A stretch of DNA of 40,746 nt from a virus: positions 1 through 40,746 of the IMG/VR virus record IMGVR_UViG_3300030382_003958; one strand, given 5' to 3'. Shown here piece by piece: positions 6,578 to 12,855 of the stretch (position 1 is the first letter of the stretch; each line of letters starts with the position of its first letter). Below the pieces are notes generated by a model. It made no database searches. It worked only from the letters and a program-made list of their open reading frames with translations, and had not been told where the DNA came from. Made by a program: the position numbers and the translations under genes.

Positions 6578-6905
6578 TCTTATTGCGCGTTTAGAGAAAG
6601 AAGGCGGCTCAAGGGAGTTGCTCGCCGTGGCGGTGGCCTCAATCTTTGCGCTTTCCGGGTGCGGAGAGTCGAAAACGGTCACGGTTTGCAACTGGCATCA
6701 TGACCGCGAAATATATGTGGGAGGCGACATAAACATCAGCGCCGTCCGCGACGAATACGATGGATGTCGTTATATCAAAAACGGAAACCGTGGCAACATA
6801 GTGCATGACGGCCAGCCCTGCTGGGGGCCCCGCAAGTGCGAAACGATTTCTCGCGAACAATGGGAAGCCAGGCAAGCCCTCCGCGCTCTGGAGGAAGGGA
6901 AGTGA
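6570..6905 (+). CDS. Putative small lipoprotein with hybrid N-terminus (111 aa)
   Basis: The first 15 residues (MTDLIARLEKEGGSREL) look like the start of a soluble phage protein type often written MTDLIARLE. The sequence then changes into a hydrophobic stretch, LLAVAVASIFALSGC, with a good lipobox (L-S-G-C, Cys about residue 31). If the real start is downstream this is a lipoprotein signal peptide, but no internal ATG or GTG with a ribosome site is apparent. The mature part has three further Cys and many charged residues. Lysogenic-conversion lipoproteins exist in prophages, but this role is inference. Confidence 0.5.
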   Translation: MTDLIARLEKEGGSRELLAVAVASIFALSGCGESKTVTVCNWHHDREIYVGGDINISAVRDEYDGCRYIKNGNRGNIVHDGQPCWGPRKCETISREQWEARQALRALEEGK

Positions 6906-7093
6906 GCAGGCCGCTGACACCTTTTCAGCTCAAGAAGCGGATCGAGACATTGCTCGACCTGTGGAAAGCAGCTGGCATGGAGGTCGGCGGGCTTGTCATT
7001 GACGGTGATCGTATCGCTATACTGACCCCGGAAGGGGCGGCTAACGAACAAGACCCCTTCGAGAACTGGCAGAAGAAACGGGGCGCGGCATGA
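6902..7093 (+). CDS. Small protein preceding the integrase (63 aa)
   Basis: A GTG start at 6902 overlaps the previous stop as GTGA, with GAGGAAGGGAA upstream. The sequence has an N-terminal helix (PLTPFQLKKRIETLLDLWKAA) and a short strand with GLVIDGDRIAILTP, a pattern I associate with small genes that precede integrases in alphaproteobacterial prophages. It could be a recombination directionality factor from position alone, but there is no clear winged-helix signature. Confidence 0.55.
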   Translation: MSRPLTPFQLKKRIETLLDLWKAAGMEVGGLVIDGDRIAILTPEGAANEQDPFENWQKKRGAA

Positions 7094-8196
7094 AGTACCG
7101 GACGACACACAAGAAACTCGCCAGCGGTCGGCTCAAAATATACTACTACACCGAAGCCGGGACAAGGTTCTTCGACTGCATGGATAACCCCATGTCCCAG
7201 CCGTTTCCCGCCGCCTTCCTGAAGGCTTGGCAAGAAGCCGTGGACAACGAACCAGGATCAGGCAAGCCCGAAGGCGACTGCGCGCAATTCATTGAGGACT
7301 ATCTGGCCAGCGACAAGTTCCTGAGCCGTGCCGAGGCGACCCGCGCAGGCTATCAGTATGCGCTCGACATTGCCCGCAAGGAGTTCGGAGGCGCGTCTAT
7401 CCCCGTCATGGAAGACAGGCGGTTCAGGGGCGCCATCATCAACTGGCAGCATGAGTGCGCCAAAGTATCCCGCAGGCAGGCTGACCTGAATGTGCAGGCG
7501 CTATCCCTTGCACTCGGTTACGCCCATGCGCGCGGCCTGATCCTGCACAATCCAGCTGCTGACCTTCCGAACCTGTACGAACGCCCTGACGACAAGCGCC
7601 CGTTTGACGAGTGGATGACAACCGCCTTCCTCGACGGCGCATCACAAACAGCATCCGACGCCTTTCTACTGGCCCGCCATACCGGACTGCGCCGGACGGA
7701 TCTGGCCCGCATCACATGGCCTTCATGGAAAGGCGACTATATCGAGTGGACAACCTCCAAGGGGCGCGGGAAGCGCTTGGTCATCATTCCGCTGACACCG
7801 GACGCCCAATCCTTCCTCACGGGCCTGAAGGCGCGCTCTGGCGATGCTGTGACGCTTTTGACGGGGGATCGGGGCAGACCTGTCCAGCCGCGGCGGATTG
7901 GCGATCTGGTGAATGACCGCTGCGACCTGCTCGGGATCGACCGCACCTTGCACAATCTGCGCAACACCTACGCCACTGACTGCATCCGGGCAGGCTTCTC
8001 AGATGAGGACATTGCCGAAACGCTGGGCTGGTCCATCGATGACGTGAAAGCCATGAAGCGGGTCTATGTGGCCCGTGATGAGATCAATGCCGCGAAGATT
8101 CGGAAGCTGAGAACAGGAACGGAACAGGTTCGGAACAAACAAACCAAGACAAACCAGCCGACAAACCGGAGGAATAGCAATGGCCGCAAACTGTAG
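7090..8196 (+). CDS. int: Tyrosine recombinase, phage integrase (368 aa)
   Basis: Catalyses site-specific integration and excision at attP/attB. The catalytic set is complete: R201 (HTGLRRTDL), K224 or K228 in the beta-hairpin (TSKGRGKR), H288-x2-R291 (LHNLRNTY), W314 in place of the second His (GWS) and the nucleophile Y326 (KRVYVARDE). Residues about 65-155 form the SAM-like core-binding domain, and the N-terminus (YRTTHKKLASGRLKIYYY) is a probable arm-binding domain. The last 25 residues are a hydrophilic tail (KQTKTNQPTNRR), and the DNA coding for it contains two of the arm-type repeats of attP, so gene and site overlap. ATGA overlap with the upstream gene. Confidence 0.92.
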   Translation: MKYRTTHKKLASGRLKIYYYTEAGTRFFDCMDNPMSQPFPAAFLKAWQEAVDNEPGSGKPEGDCAQFIEDYLASDKFLSRAEATRAGYQYALDIARKEFGGASIPVMEDRRFRGAIINWQHECAKVSRRQADLNVQALSLALGYAHARGLILHNPAADLPNLYERPDDKRPFDEWMTTAFLDGASQTASDAFLLARHTGLRRTDLARITWPSWKGDYIEWTTSKGRGKRLVIIPLTPDAQSFLTGLKARSGDAVTLLTGDRGRPVQPRRIGDLVNDRCDLLGIDRTLHNLRNTYATDCIRAGFSDEDIAETLGWSIDDVKAMKRVYVARDEINAAKIRKLRTGTEQVRNKQTKTNQPTNRRNSNGRKL

Positions 8197-8366
8197 TAAG
8201 TACTGGTGCCGGCTGAGGGACTCGAACCCCCGACCCTCTGATTACAAATCAGATGCAATATCTATGAATGGTCAATATTCATTACAGATTGCACGCTTTG
8301 GCCTGACAAACCAGAGCGATTCTGGCCTCAATAGCGGCAATTGGAACATCTTTTCCGACAAACCGG
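8148..8366. other. attP: attP with arm-type repeats and tRNA-derived core
   Basis: The core is a tRNA-Thr 3' half (8204-8256). Four copies of GACAAACC(A/G)G in the same orientation flank it: 8148-8157 and 8160-8169 on the integrase side, 8305-8314 and 8357-8366 on the other. Each side has one CAG and one CGG version, in the same order. The core-type inverted repeat is TCTGATT-ACA-AATCAGA (8237-8253), the anticodon stem and loop. ATGAAT/ATTCAT inverted repeats at 8266-8282 may bind an accessory protein. Since attP is whole, the molecule is the non-integrated form. Confidence 0.8.
8204..8256 (-). tRNA. 3' fragment of tRNA-Thr(UGU), att core, not a full tRNA
   Basis: Read on the minus strand the 53 bases give an anticodon stem TCTGA/TCAGA with loop TTTGTAA (anticodon TGT, Thr), a five-base variable loop, a T-arm with TTCGAGT, a 3' acceptor strand AGCCGGC, discriminator A and encoded CCA. 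The D-arm and 5' acceptor strand are missing. It restores the host tRNA gene after integration, as in many tRNA-targeting integrases. Confidence 0.85.
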
Positions 8367-8390
8367 CCACCCTCTACATGGGAGAGTGTG

Positions 8391-8696
8391 ATGGGTGACT
8401 GGAATCCAAACATGGACGAAGCGCCACATGGCAAGCCCTTGCTTGGCAGGCAGCACGGAGCCCCGTGCGTAATGATATGGCTGCCGGATTCCTCGGCCCT
8501 TAACGCGGCGATATCTGAGCGGTTCCCAAATGCAGAGCCAGCGCAGGACCATCCAGCCGGATGGTTTGCTTGGGCGTGCGGCCTTGTTTGCCGAAAGCCT
8601 GATGGGACATTTTATCAGGTTTTCCCTGAAATGTGGGCGGAGATTACCAGCAAAGAGGGCGGACGCCTGAAAGATTGCGAGCGCCCCAATGACTGA
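8391..8696 (+). CDS. Hypothetical protein (101 aa)
   Basis: The ATG at 8391 follows GGAGAG (8381-8386). First gene to the right of attP. The protein is soluble, with several Trp and Pro residues (DWNPNMDEAP, WFAWACGLV) and no recognised motif. It overlaps the HNH gene by eight bases and is therefore co-transcribed with it. Function unknown. Confidence 0.55.
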   Translation: MGDWNPNMDEAPHGKPLLGRQHGAPCVMIWLPDSSALNAAISERFPNAEPAQDHPAGWFAWACGLVCRKPDGTFYQVFPEMWAEITSKEGGRLKDCERPND

Positions 8697-9045
8697 GCGC
8701 AAAGCCCTGACCCGCCGTGAGTTCGGCTTGCTGATCATCCAGCAGGATGGGAAGTGCGGCTGTGGCTGCGGCAAGAGGCTGGACTTCACCAAGCCGCGCC
8801 TTGTCGTGGATGAGCACCTGGTTCCGCTGTTCAGTGGCGGCTCAAATGAGTTGGGCAACCGGGCGCTCTGGGACGCAGACTGCTCCAAGGCCAAGACGTC
8901 GGGGGAGTCGGGCGGTCGGGCCAAGGTGCGTCGCTTTGAACAGAATAAGACGCAGGCCGAGAAACGCAAGCGGAACGGATCTAAACTCCAGTCCCGCTCT
9001 AACTGGCCCAAGGGCCGTAAGATTCAATCTAGGGGATGGAAGTGA
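8689..9045 (+). CDS. HNH endonuclease (118 aa)
   Basis: A small stand-alone HNH protein. Residues about 22-30 hold the Cys ligands (GKCGCGCGKRL). The beta-beta-alpha metal centre is D-E-H at about 43-45 (VVDEHLVPLFSGGSNELGN), with Asn in the second position and a Cys-x-Lys-Ala-Lys ending (CSKAKT), the pattern of CxxC/HNH phage nucleases such as those near terminases. The C-terminus is very basic and should hold DNA. Here it lies in the accessory region rather than by the terminase, so homing or host-DNA attack are both possible. Confidence 0.7.
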   Translation: MTERKALTRREFGLLIIQQDGKCGCGCGKRLDFTKPRLVVDEHLVPLFSGGSNELGNRALWDADCSKAKTSGESGGRAKVRRFEQNKTQAEKRKRNGSKLQSRSNWPKGRKIQSRGWK

Positions 9046-9046
9046 A

Positions 9047-9250
9047 ATGAGCGACAACGACAACAACGAATATGATTTCTCGGAAGGGGTAATTGCCAGC
9101 ATCAATGACGCGCTTTGCATGTTCGAGATGGGGCAACTTACCCGCGAAGAACTCCCGCGTGAACTCTTGGTAACCGCCTTGCGCGCACTCTATCGGGACG
9201 CCAACGAATACGCCTGCCAATTTATAACCGACGAAGGAGACGACCAGTGA
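9047..9250 (+). CDS. Hypothetical acidic protein (67 aa)
   Basis: Starts two bases after the HNH stop, with GGAAG upstream. Strongly acidic N-terminus (SDNDNNEYDFSE) and a helical body containing LTREELPRELLVTALRALYRDANEYA. No recognised family. ATGA-type overlap with the next gene. Confidence 0.55.
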   Translation: MSDNDNNEYDFSEGVIASINDALCMFEMGQLTREELPRELLVTALRALYRDANEYACQFITDEGDDQ

Positions 9251-9486
9251 GCAAGAAATACCTAGAGGAAGCGTTCATGGAGTTCAAGACAGCCGTTCTT
9301 GATGACATGGATGATTTGAGCACAGCCGAGGAAAATCTGGCTCGCATGATATTCTTTGAAGGCGCACTAACGCCAACCGTGATTATCCGGCGCGCACTTG
9401 GTTCTGAGGCTGGCAAGAAGATAGCGGCAGAACTCAGTCAGGAGATTGAAGAGTGGGCCGCTGACCATCAGGGGCCGCTTCAGTAA
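9247..9486 (+). CDS. Hypothetical protein (79 aa)
   Basis: Overlaps the previous gene by four bases (start codon as GTG/ATG junction at 9247, 'CAGTGAGC'). Acidic helical protein; the segment ILVIIRRALGSEAGKKIAAE-like region near residues 40-60 is amphipathic. No domain recognised. A gap of 77 bases follows before the next gene and may carry a local promoter. Confidence 0.5.
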   Translation: MSKKYLEEAFMEFKTAVLDDMDDLSTAEENLARMIFFEGALTPTVIIRRALGSEAGKKIAAELSQEIEEWAADHQGPLQ

Positions 9487-9563
9487 CGCCCGTAAAATCA
9501 AGCATTTGGGCAAGAAATACTGTCAGATATGACGAGGATATGGTACTATAGAGAGAGGAGAGA

Positions 9564-9989
9564 ATGATGGAAATTTCTGCCGAAGAAGCCCGCTCAATAC
9601 CGCTTTTTGCCAACCCTAAGATACGGCGCGCAATGGAGTGCGGCGAGCGAATCTCAATGCAGCTTCACTGGCGCCCGGACAAAAAGCCGTACTGGTCGGG
9701 CGTGGCCGCCACAATACGCGCGACGCTTGGATGCCCGCCAGATGGTTGGACTGATGCAGAATTTTTAGCTGATCCAACCACGGAACCGGCTTCCGAAATT
9801 AACGAAATGCAGTTTTTGGTCGAGTCAGGATACTATGAGCGCAAAGAAGATATCGATGTCGGTGACATGGTGATCTTAACTTGGTACGCAACGGAAAAGG
9901 GTCGCGAGCTAATTGAGATTTACCGATTGGCAGGGTTCGCCCCTGAGCGTGACCCGCACGCGCATACCACCAAGGAGCCCGCACAATGA
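9564..9989 (+). CDS. Hypothetical protein (141 aa)
   Basis: Two ATGs in tandem (9564 and 9567) follow GAGAGGAGAG. The 77-base gap before it and an AT-richer upstream stretch (TACTAT at 9544) suggest its own weak promoter, but no convincing -35 is present. The protein is soluble with W-rich middle (HWRPDKKPYWSG). No family recognised. Overlaps the next gene. Confidence 0.55.
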   Translation: MMEISAEEARSIPLFANPKIRRAMECGERISMQLHWRPDKKPYWSGVAATIRATLGCPPDGWTDAEFLADPTTEPASEINEMQFLVESGYYERKEDIDVGDMVILTWYATEKGRELIEIYRLAGFAPERDPHAHTTKEPAQ

Positions 9990-10297
9990 ATAGACTGGAA
10001 GAGAGATGGGGTCAGCTGACCGACGCAGAGGAGGCCGCACGTGACGCCCTGTCGGACAGCATCGGGCGCGTCACCGACATCAACATTTCAGAGCTGAACC
10101 TCGCTACTCATCGGGCCATCTCCGCCTACCTATCCGCCCTTGAGTCCCAAGGTCTTAAGATCGTGCCGGTGGAGCCGACTGAGGCTATGGCGCGCGTCTA
10201 TGCTGAGCGGTTCTTCATGCAAAACTGGGAAGACCCGTTCGAAGATACATTCGTGCGACCGATGTGGGCCGCAATGCTCAATTCTGTGGAGGGGTGA
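9986..10297 (+). CDS. Hypothetical protein (103 aa)
   Basis: ATGA overlap with the previous gene. Predicted helical in the first 60 residues (LTDAEEAARDALSDSI, LATHRAISAYLSALESQG), followed by PVEPTEAMARVYAERF, a segment I recognise from small phage proteins of unknown function that end with a conserved Trp-Ala-Met pattern. No activity can be proposed. Confidence 0.55.
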   Translation: MNRLEERWGQLTDAEEAARDALSDSIGRVTDINISELNLATHRAISAYLSALESQGLKIVPVEPTEAMARVYAERFFMQNWEDPFEDTFVRPMWAAMLNSVEG

Positions 10298-10501
10298 ATG
10301 GAAGCGAAGTGGACCTGCAAAGAGTGTCTGAAGTCCTACAGCGCTGATGCACTCTTCGGCGCCTACCGCACGTTTTACGATGGCTCGGACGTCAAAGTCG
10401 AGTTCGTGTGTAAGCCATGCATGTACTCGCCTGAAGAGGCGGAGGCTAATCAGGCGGTAGACGACACCATACTGGAGATATTGCGGGCGGCTCTCCCCTA
10501 A
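10298..10501 (+). CDS. Small zinc-ribbon protein (67 aa)
   Basis: Begins directly after the previous stop. Two Cys pairs, C7-x2-C10 and C38-x2-C41 (WTCKECLK, FVCKPC), spaced as in a zinc ribbon or rubredoxin-like knuckle, followed by an acidic helix. Likely a metal-stabilised binding module. Last gene before the repeat-flanked cassette at 10519-10806. Confidence 0.55.
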   Translation: MEAKWTCKECLKSYSADALFGAYRTFYDGSDVKVEFVCKPCMYSPEEAEANQAVDDTILEILRAALP

Positions 10502-10518
10502 AGCAGACTAACCGGCTC

Positions 10519-10536
10519 CGGCACTGACTGGCACCG
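10519..10536 (+). repeat. 18-bp direct repeat, left copy
   Basis: CGGCACTGACTGGCACCG, repeated exactly at 10789-10806. The two copies bracket the gene at 10557 with a period of 270 bp. The repeat itself contains, on the other strand, GTGCC twice around AGTCA. Confidence 0.9.
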
Positions 10537-10556
10537 AACAACCGAAAGGAAACACC

Positions 10557-10787
10557 ATGACAGATTCAGCAACAGCCACATTGGTCGGAACGACGATTCC
10601 GGCAACATGCAACGGCATCGCATCAATCAACGATTGCGGGCCAACCAGCATTACATTTGGTAATGCCGTTACAGTCCATCAGGGTGGGCGCGTTGAGGTT
10701 CACGAAGGCATCGGAAATGACGAGGCAGCGATCGCGTTCTGGGACGCTGTGAGAGCAGTTGCGCCCGGCTTCCTCAAACAGGACTGA
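10557..10787 (+). CDS. Hypothetical protein in repeat-flanked cassette (76 aa)
   Basis: AAAGGA six bases before the ATG. The protein is Thr/Ala-rich in its first half (TDSATATLVGTTIPATC) with two Cys, and has a helical end. No family recognised. It is the last gene of the plus-strand unit and overlaps, tail to tail, the last gene of the minus-strand unit (10774-11139). Flanking 18-bp direct repeats suggest the gene was gained or could be lost by recombination. Confidence 0.55.
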   Translation: MTDSATATLVGTTIPATCNGIASINDCGPTSITFGNAVTVHQGGRVEVHEGIGNDEAAIAFWDAVRAVAPGFLKQD

Positions 10788-11139
10788 GCGGCACTGACTG
10801 GCACCGTATTACCTGCTCTGCGGCGATCCGGTGGAAATACAGCCTGTCATCCAGTGAGCAGGCATTGGTGTCGCAGTAGTCCACCAGGTCCTGCATTTTC
10901 GCGTCTGTGCAGTATTCCACCGCAGCGCTCTGGCGGATCAGGAAATAAGCCGCTTCCCTTGGGATCGTAACGAAGCACCAGACCCAGAGGAAGCTATACA
11001 CAAGGAAGGCGGGCCGCTCGCATATCTTATCGAACAGCGTCTCCTTTGGCCAGCGTGGCTTGTGGCGTTTTGGCTTTACCCGCTTGACCCGCTTGGCATA
11101 GCGGTAAGAGGGCTGTTCATAGGTTATGAGGGTTGTCAC
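10774..11139 (-). CDS. Small basic membrane protein (121 aa)
   Basis: A GTG start at 11139 with GGGAG five bases upstream. The first 40 residues are very basic (RYAKRVKRVKPKRHKPRWPK), followed by a hydrophobic segment, FLVYSFLWVWCFVTI (about 46-60), and an acidic Cys-containing end (Cys in EYCTDAK, DYCDTNAC). Topology would be N-in by the positive-inside rule. It is the last gene of the leftward late unit, beyond the spanins, and may be a lysis accessory or superinfection-exclusion protein; neither is shown. Confidence 0.5.
   Translation of the reverse strand: MTTLITYEQPSYRYAKRVKRVKPKRHKPRWPKETLFDKICERPAFLVYSFLWVWCFVTIPREAAYFLIRQSAAVEYCTDAKMQDLVDYCDTNACSLDDRLYFHRIAAEQVIRCQSVPLSPV
10789..10806 (+). 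repeat. 18-bp direct repeat, right copy
   Basis: Second exact copy of CGGCACTGACTGGCACCG, lying within the 3' end of the minus-strand gene 10774-11139. No target-site signs of a transposon are visible around either copy. Confidence 0.9.
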
Positions 11140-11346
11140 GGGACTCCCGTTTTGGTAGATTTATCGGGCTGCGGCGGCGTTGAAGGAAACGCTACGGCAA
11201 AGCGATCCTTGGGAGCTTAGAGAGCCTAACCCCTCTTGAAGGCGACAAAAGAGGTTTACCCGACTCGTTAAAAAGGGCGCGGATCGTTCAGAGGGGTAGA
11301 TGGGCTTACCAGCGTCCATCAAGTCGGTGTTGAGTCCGGCCCGCAG
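11140..11346. other. 207-bp non-coding gap after the spanin genes
   Basis: No frame with a ribosome site is seen. A six-base-pair inverted repeat, CCTCTT (11232-11237) and AAGAGG (11249-11254), is followed by only three T on the plus strand, so it is at best a weak terminator. The gap separates the spanin pair from the GTG-started membrane protein. Confidence 0.4.
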
Positions 11347-11607
11347 CTAACCACACACCTCCGCCCATGCAGCCACGTCAGCTGCGATCTTCTCCCGCAC
11401 GACAGCCGGAGACGCATCATAATAGGCCCGTTCGATCTTGCCCGGCCTTGTTGCCTCGCACACTGTATGGCGTTCCAGCGCTACGGCTTCATGCATCGCT
11501 TGGATCGTCACTGAAGAGGATGTCGGCGTAGTCGTCGCGCAGGCTGCCGGAATCGATGCCATCAGGGACAGCACTGCGAGCCTCACGGGCGTTTTCAATC
11601 GTTTCAT
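11347..11607 (-). CDS. Putative outer-membrane spanin lipoprotein, Rz1-like (86 aa)
   Basis: Starts inside the i-spanin gene in another frame, overlapping it by 119 bases, as Rz1 does with Rz. An N-terminal signal of about 22 residues, MKRLKTPVRLAVLSLMASIP, ends at AAC with Cys as first mature residue; the lipobox (I-P-A-A-C) is not ideal because of the proline. A Thr/Ser stretch follows, and then a helical part. O-spanins bind the periplasmic end of the i-spanin and fuse inner and outer membranes in the last step of lysis. The assignment rests mainly on lipobox and overlap. Confidence 0.65.
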   Translation of the reverse strand: MKRLKTPVRLAVLSLMASIPAACATTTPTSSSVTIQAMHEAVALERHTVCEATRPGKIERAYYDASPAVVREKIAADVAAWAEVCG

Positions 11608-11818
11608 TGCTCTCTTTCTCCATTTGTTTGAGGGTCTTGTCTGCGGCCTTGCGGGTGGCCTTCTCTGCGCGTTCGTTCGCCCGGCGTGCCCCGCGCGCTT
11701 CGTCGGCCTCTTCCTTCCAACGCATGATGAGATACCCCACCCCGCACAACAGGATGATCTGAGCCACCTTGTTGTTCGAGACGAAGTTGAAGAGGGAAAA
11801 GAATGCGCCCTGAATCAT
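11489..11818 (-). CDS. Putative inner-membrane spanin, Rz-like (109 aa)
   Basis: The start at 11818 overlaps the endolysin stop as ATGA. One transmembrane segment near the N-terminus (about 18-33, VAQIILLCGVGYLIMRW) is followed by a long charged, Ala/Arg/Glu-rich helix (about 35-85) fit for a periplasmic coiled coil, and an acidic tail. This is the i-spanin plan: N-in membrane anchor and coiled-coil periplasmic domain. It pairs with the overlapping lipoprotein gene at 11347-11607. Confidence 0.7.
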   Translation of the reverse strand: MIQGAFFSLFNFVSNNKVAQIILLCGVGYLIMRWKEEADEARGARRANERAEKATRKAADKTLKQMEKESNETIENAREARSAVPDGIDSGSLRDDYADILFSDDPSDA

Positions 11819-12855
11819 CCGAGCAGCGTGTCCGCATCGTCGCGGCCTTTCTGCTCCTGCCATTTGCCATAGAAGTAATAGCCGACAGACCCGAGGGTGG
11901 TGATGCCCAGAACAATGCCGATTGTGTTCATCGAGTAGTTGCTCGCAAACTTCACAGCAGGTTCAATAACGCCCACCTGTTCCGCAATCAGTCCGCCCAC
12001 GCTGATCGTGGCAGCGGCTTCCGCAACCTTTTTCTTGGCATAGCCTTTGCCGCGCTGTGAATCTTCGATCTTCTTGACCTTCACTTCGGCCTTGGCTTCA
12101 TCATCGAGATACTCGATATGCTCCACAGGGATCGGGCTCTTGGCAGTCTTGACCTGCACCTTCGTTGCCTTGGCTGCCACTTCCGGCGCAGCTTCACGCA
12201 CGACAACCGCGCCAATCTCGCGGGCTTCGTCTTCGAGGTCTTCCAGCTGCTGCAGGTTGAGGTCTGCCGTGGTGGCCTCTGGCTTCGGCTGATCGCCTTC
12301 CCAGCCCATTTGATCCAGTACCTTGATGACGTCGCTTTCCCAGCCGACATTCGCGCCCACGCGCCATTCCAGCTTGAAAAACATCAGCACTTCCATGATG
12401 CGCCGGCGCCATAGACCGAGCAGCGGAATCCCGTCATCGTAGAACGTGCCGGTCACCCATTCGAGCGCAACATTGCTCCAGGGTTCGCTCGCATTGATCC
12501 GACGCCAGAGACGCCAGCCAGACACCTCCCCTGCCCCGAAATTGAAGATAACCGAGCCAATCGCGTCATAGGCTTCAGGCCAGAGCGGAACGTGGATCAG
12601 GTTTTCAATGACGGGCTCGACCTCATCGCGCACATAGCGATGCAGGCGGTCGAAATTCTCCTGTTTGGTGATCGTGTCACCAATCTTGAGCGGAGTGCCG
12701 TCAGCGCGGGTTGTGAGGCCCGTGCCATAGGTCAGGCGGCCCTCTACCGTGTCGCCGGGCTGCAAGTCCCTGTCTGGGTGCCTGTCGTCATAAGCAAGCT
12801 CTCTGAAGCCCTCAATTGACTGCAGGAAGCTGATCAGTGCCGGTGTCGTCTTCAT
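11815..12855 (-). CDS. Endolysin, GH24 lysozyme with C-terminal membrane segment (346 aa)
   Basis: The catalytic domain, residues 1 to about 160, matches T4-type lysozyme: E15 in SIEGFRELAYDD, D24 and T42 in LTYGTGLT correspond to the E-D-T triad. It cleaves the glycan of peptidoglycan. A linker rich in Ala, Lys, Glu (about 190-290) leads to a hydrophobic stretch at about 311-330 (TIGIVLGITTLGSVGYYFYG) and a charged tail. A C-terminal anchor is not part of classical T4 lysozyme, and implies membrane tethering or a signal-arrest-like control from the wrong end. The start at 12855 follows AAAGGGG; 12888 is an alternative. Overlaps the upstream gene by 44 bases. Confidence 0.82.
   Translation of the reverse strand: MKTTPALISFLQSIEGFRELAYDDRHPDRDLQPGDTVEGRLTYGTGLTTRADGTPLKIGDTITKQENFDRLHRYVRDEVEPVIENLIHVPLWPEAYDAIGSVIFNFGAGEVSGWRLWRRINASEPWSNVALEWVTGTFYDDGIPLLGLWRRRIMEVLMFFKLEWRVGANVGWESDVIKVLDQMGWEGDQPKPEATTADLNLQQLEDLEDEAREIGAVVVREAAPEVAAKATKVQVKTAKSPIPVEHIEYLDDEAKAEVKVKKIEDSQRGKGYAKKKVAEAAATISVGGLIAEQVGVIEPAVKFASNYSMNTIGIVLGITTLGSVGYYFYGKWQEQKGRDDADTLLG

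Noticed and set aside
8204-8256. Functional phage tRNA-Thr gene
   Set aside because: Only the anticodon arm, T-arm and 3' acceptor strand are present; the D-arm and 5' strand are missing, so it is the att core.
9481-9500. TAACGCCCG at 9484, similar to the repressor operator half-site
   Set aside because: The second half-site GTTA is missing at the right distance (AAAT instead), so it is not counted as an operator.
11228-11257. Hairpin CCTCTT/AAGAGG as a late terminator
   Set aside because: Stem of only six pairs, 11-base loop and only three T on one strand, none on the strand of the late genes.
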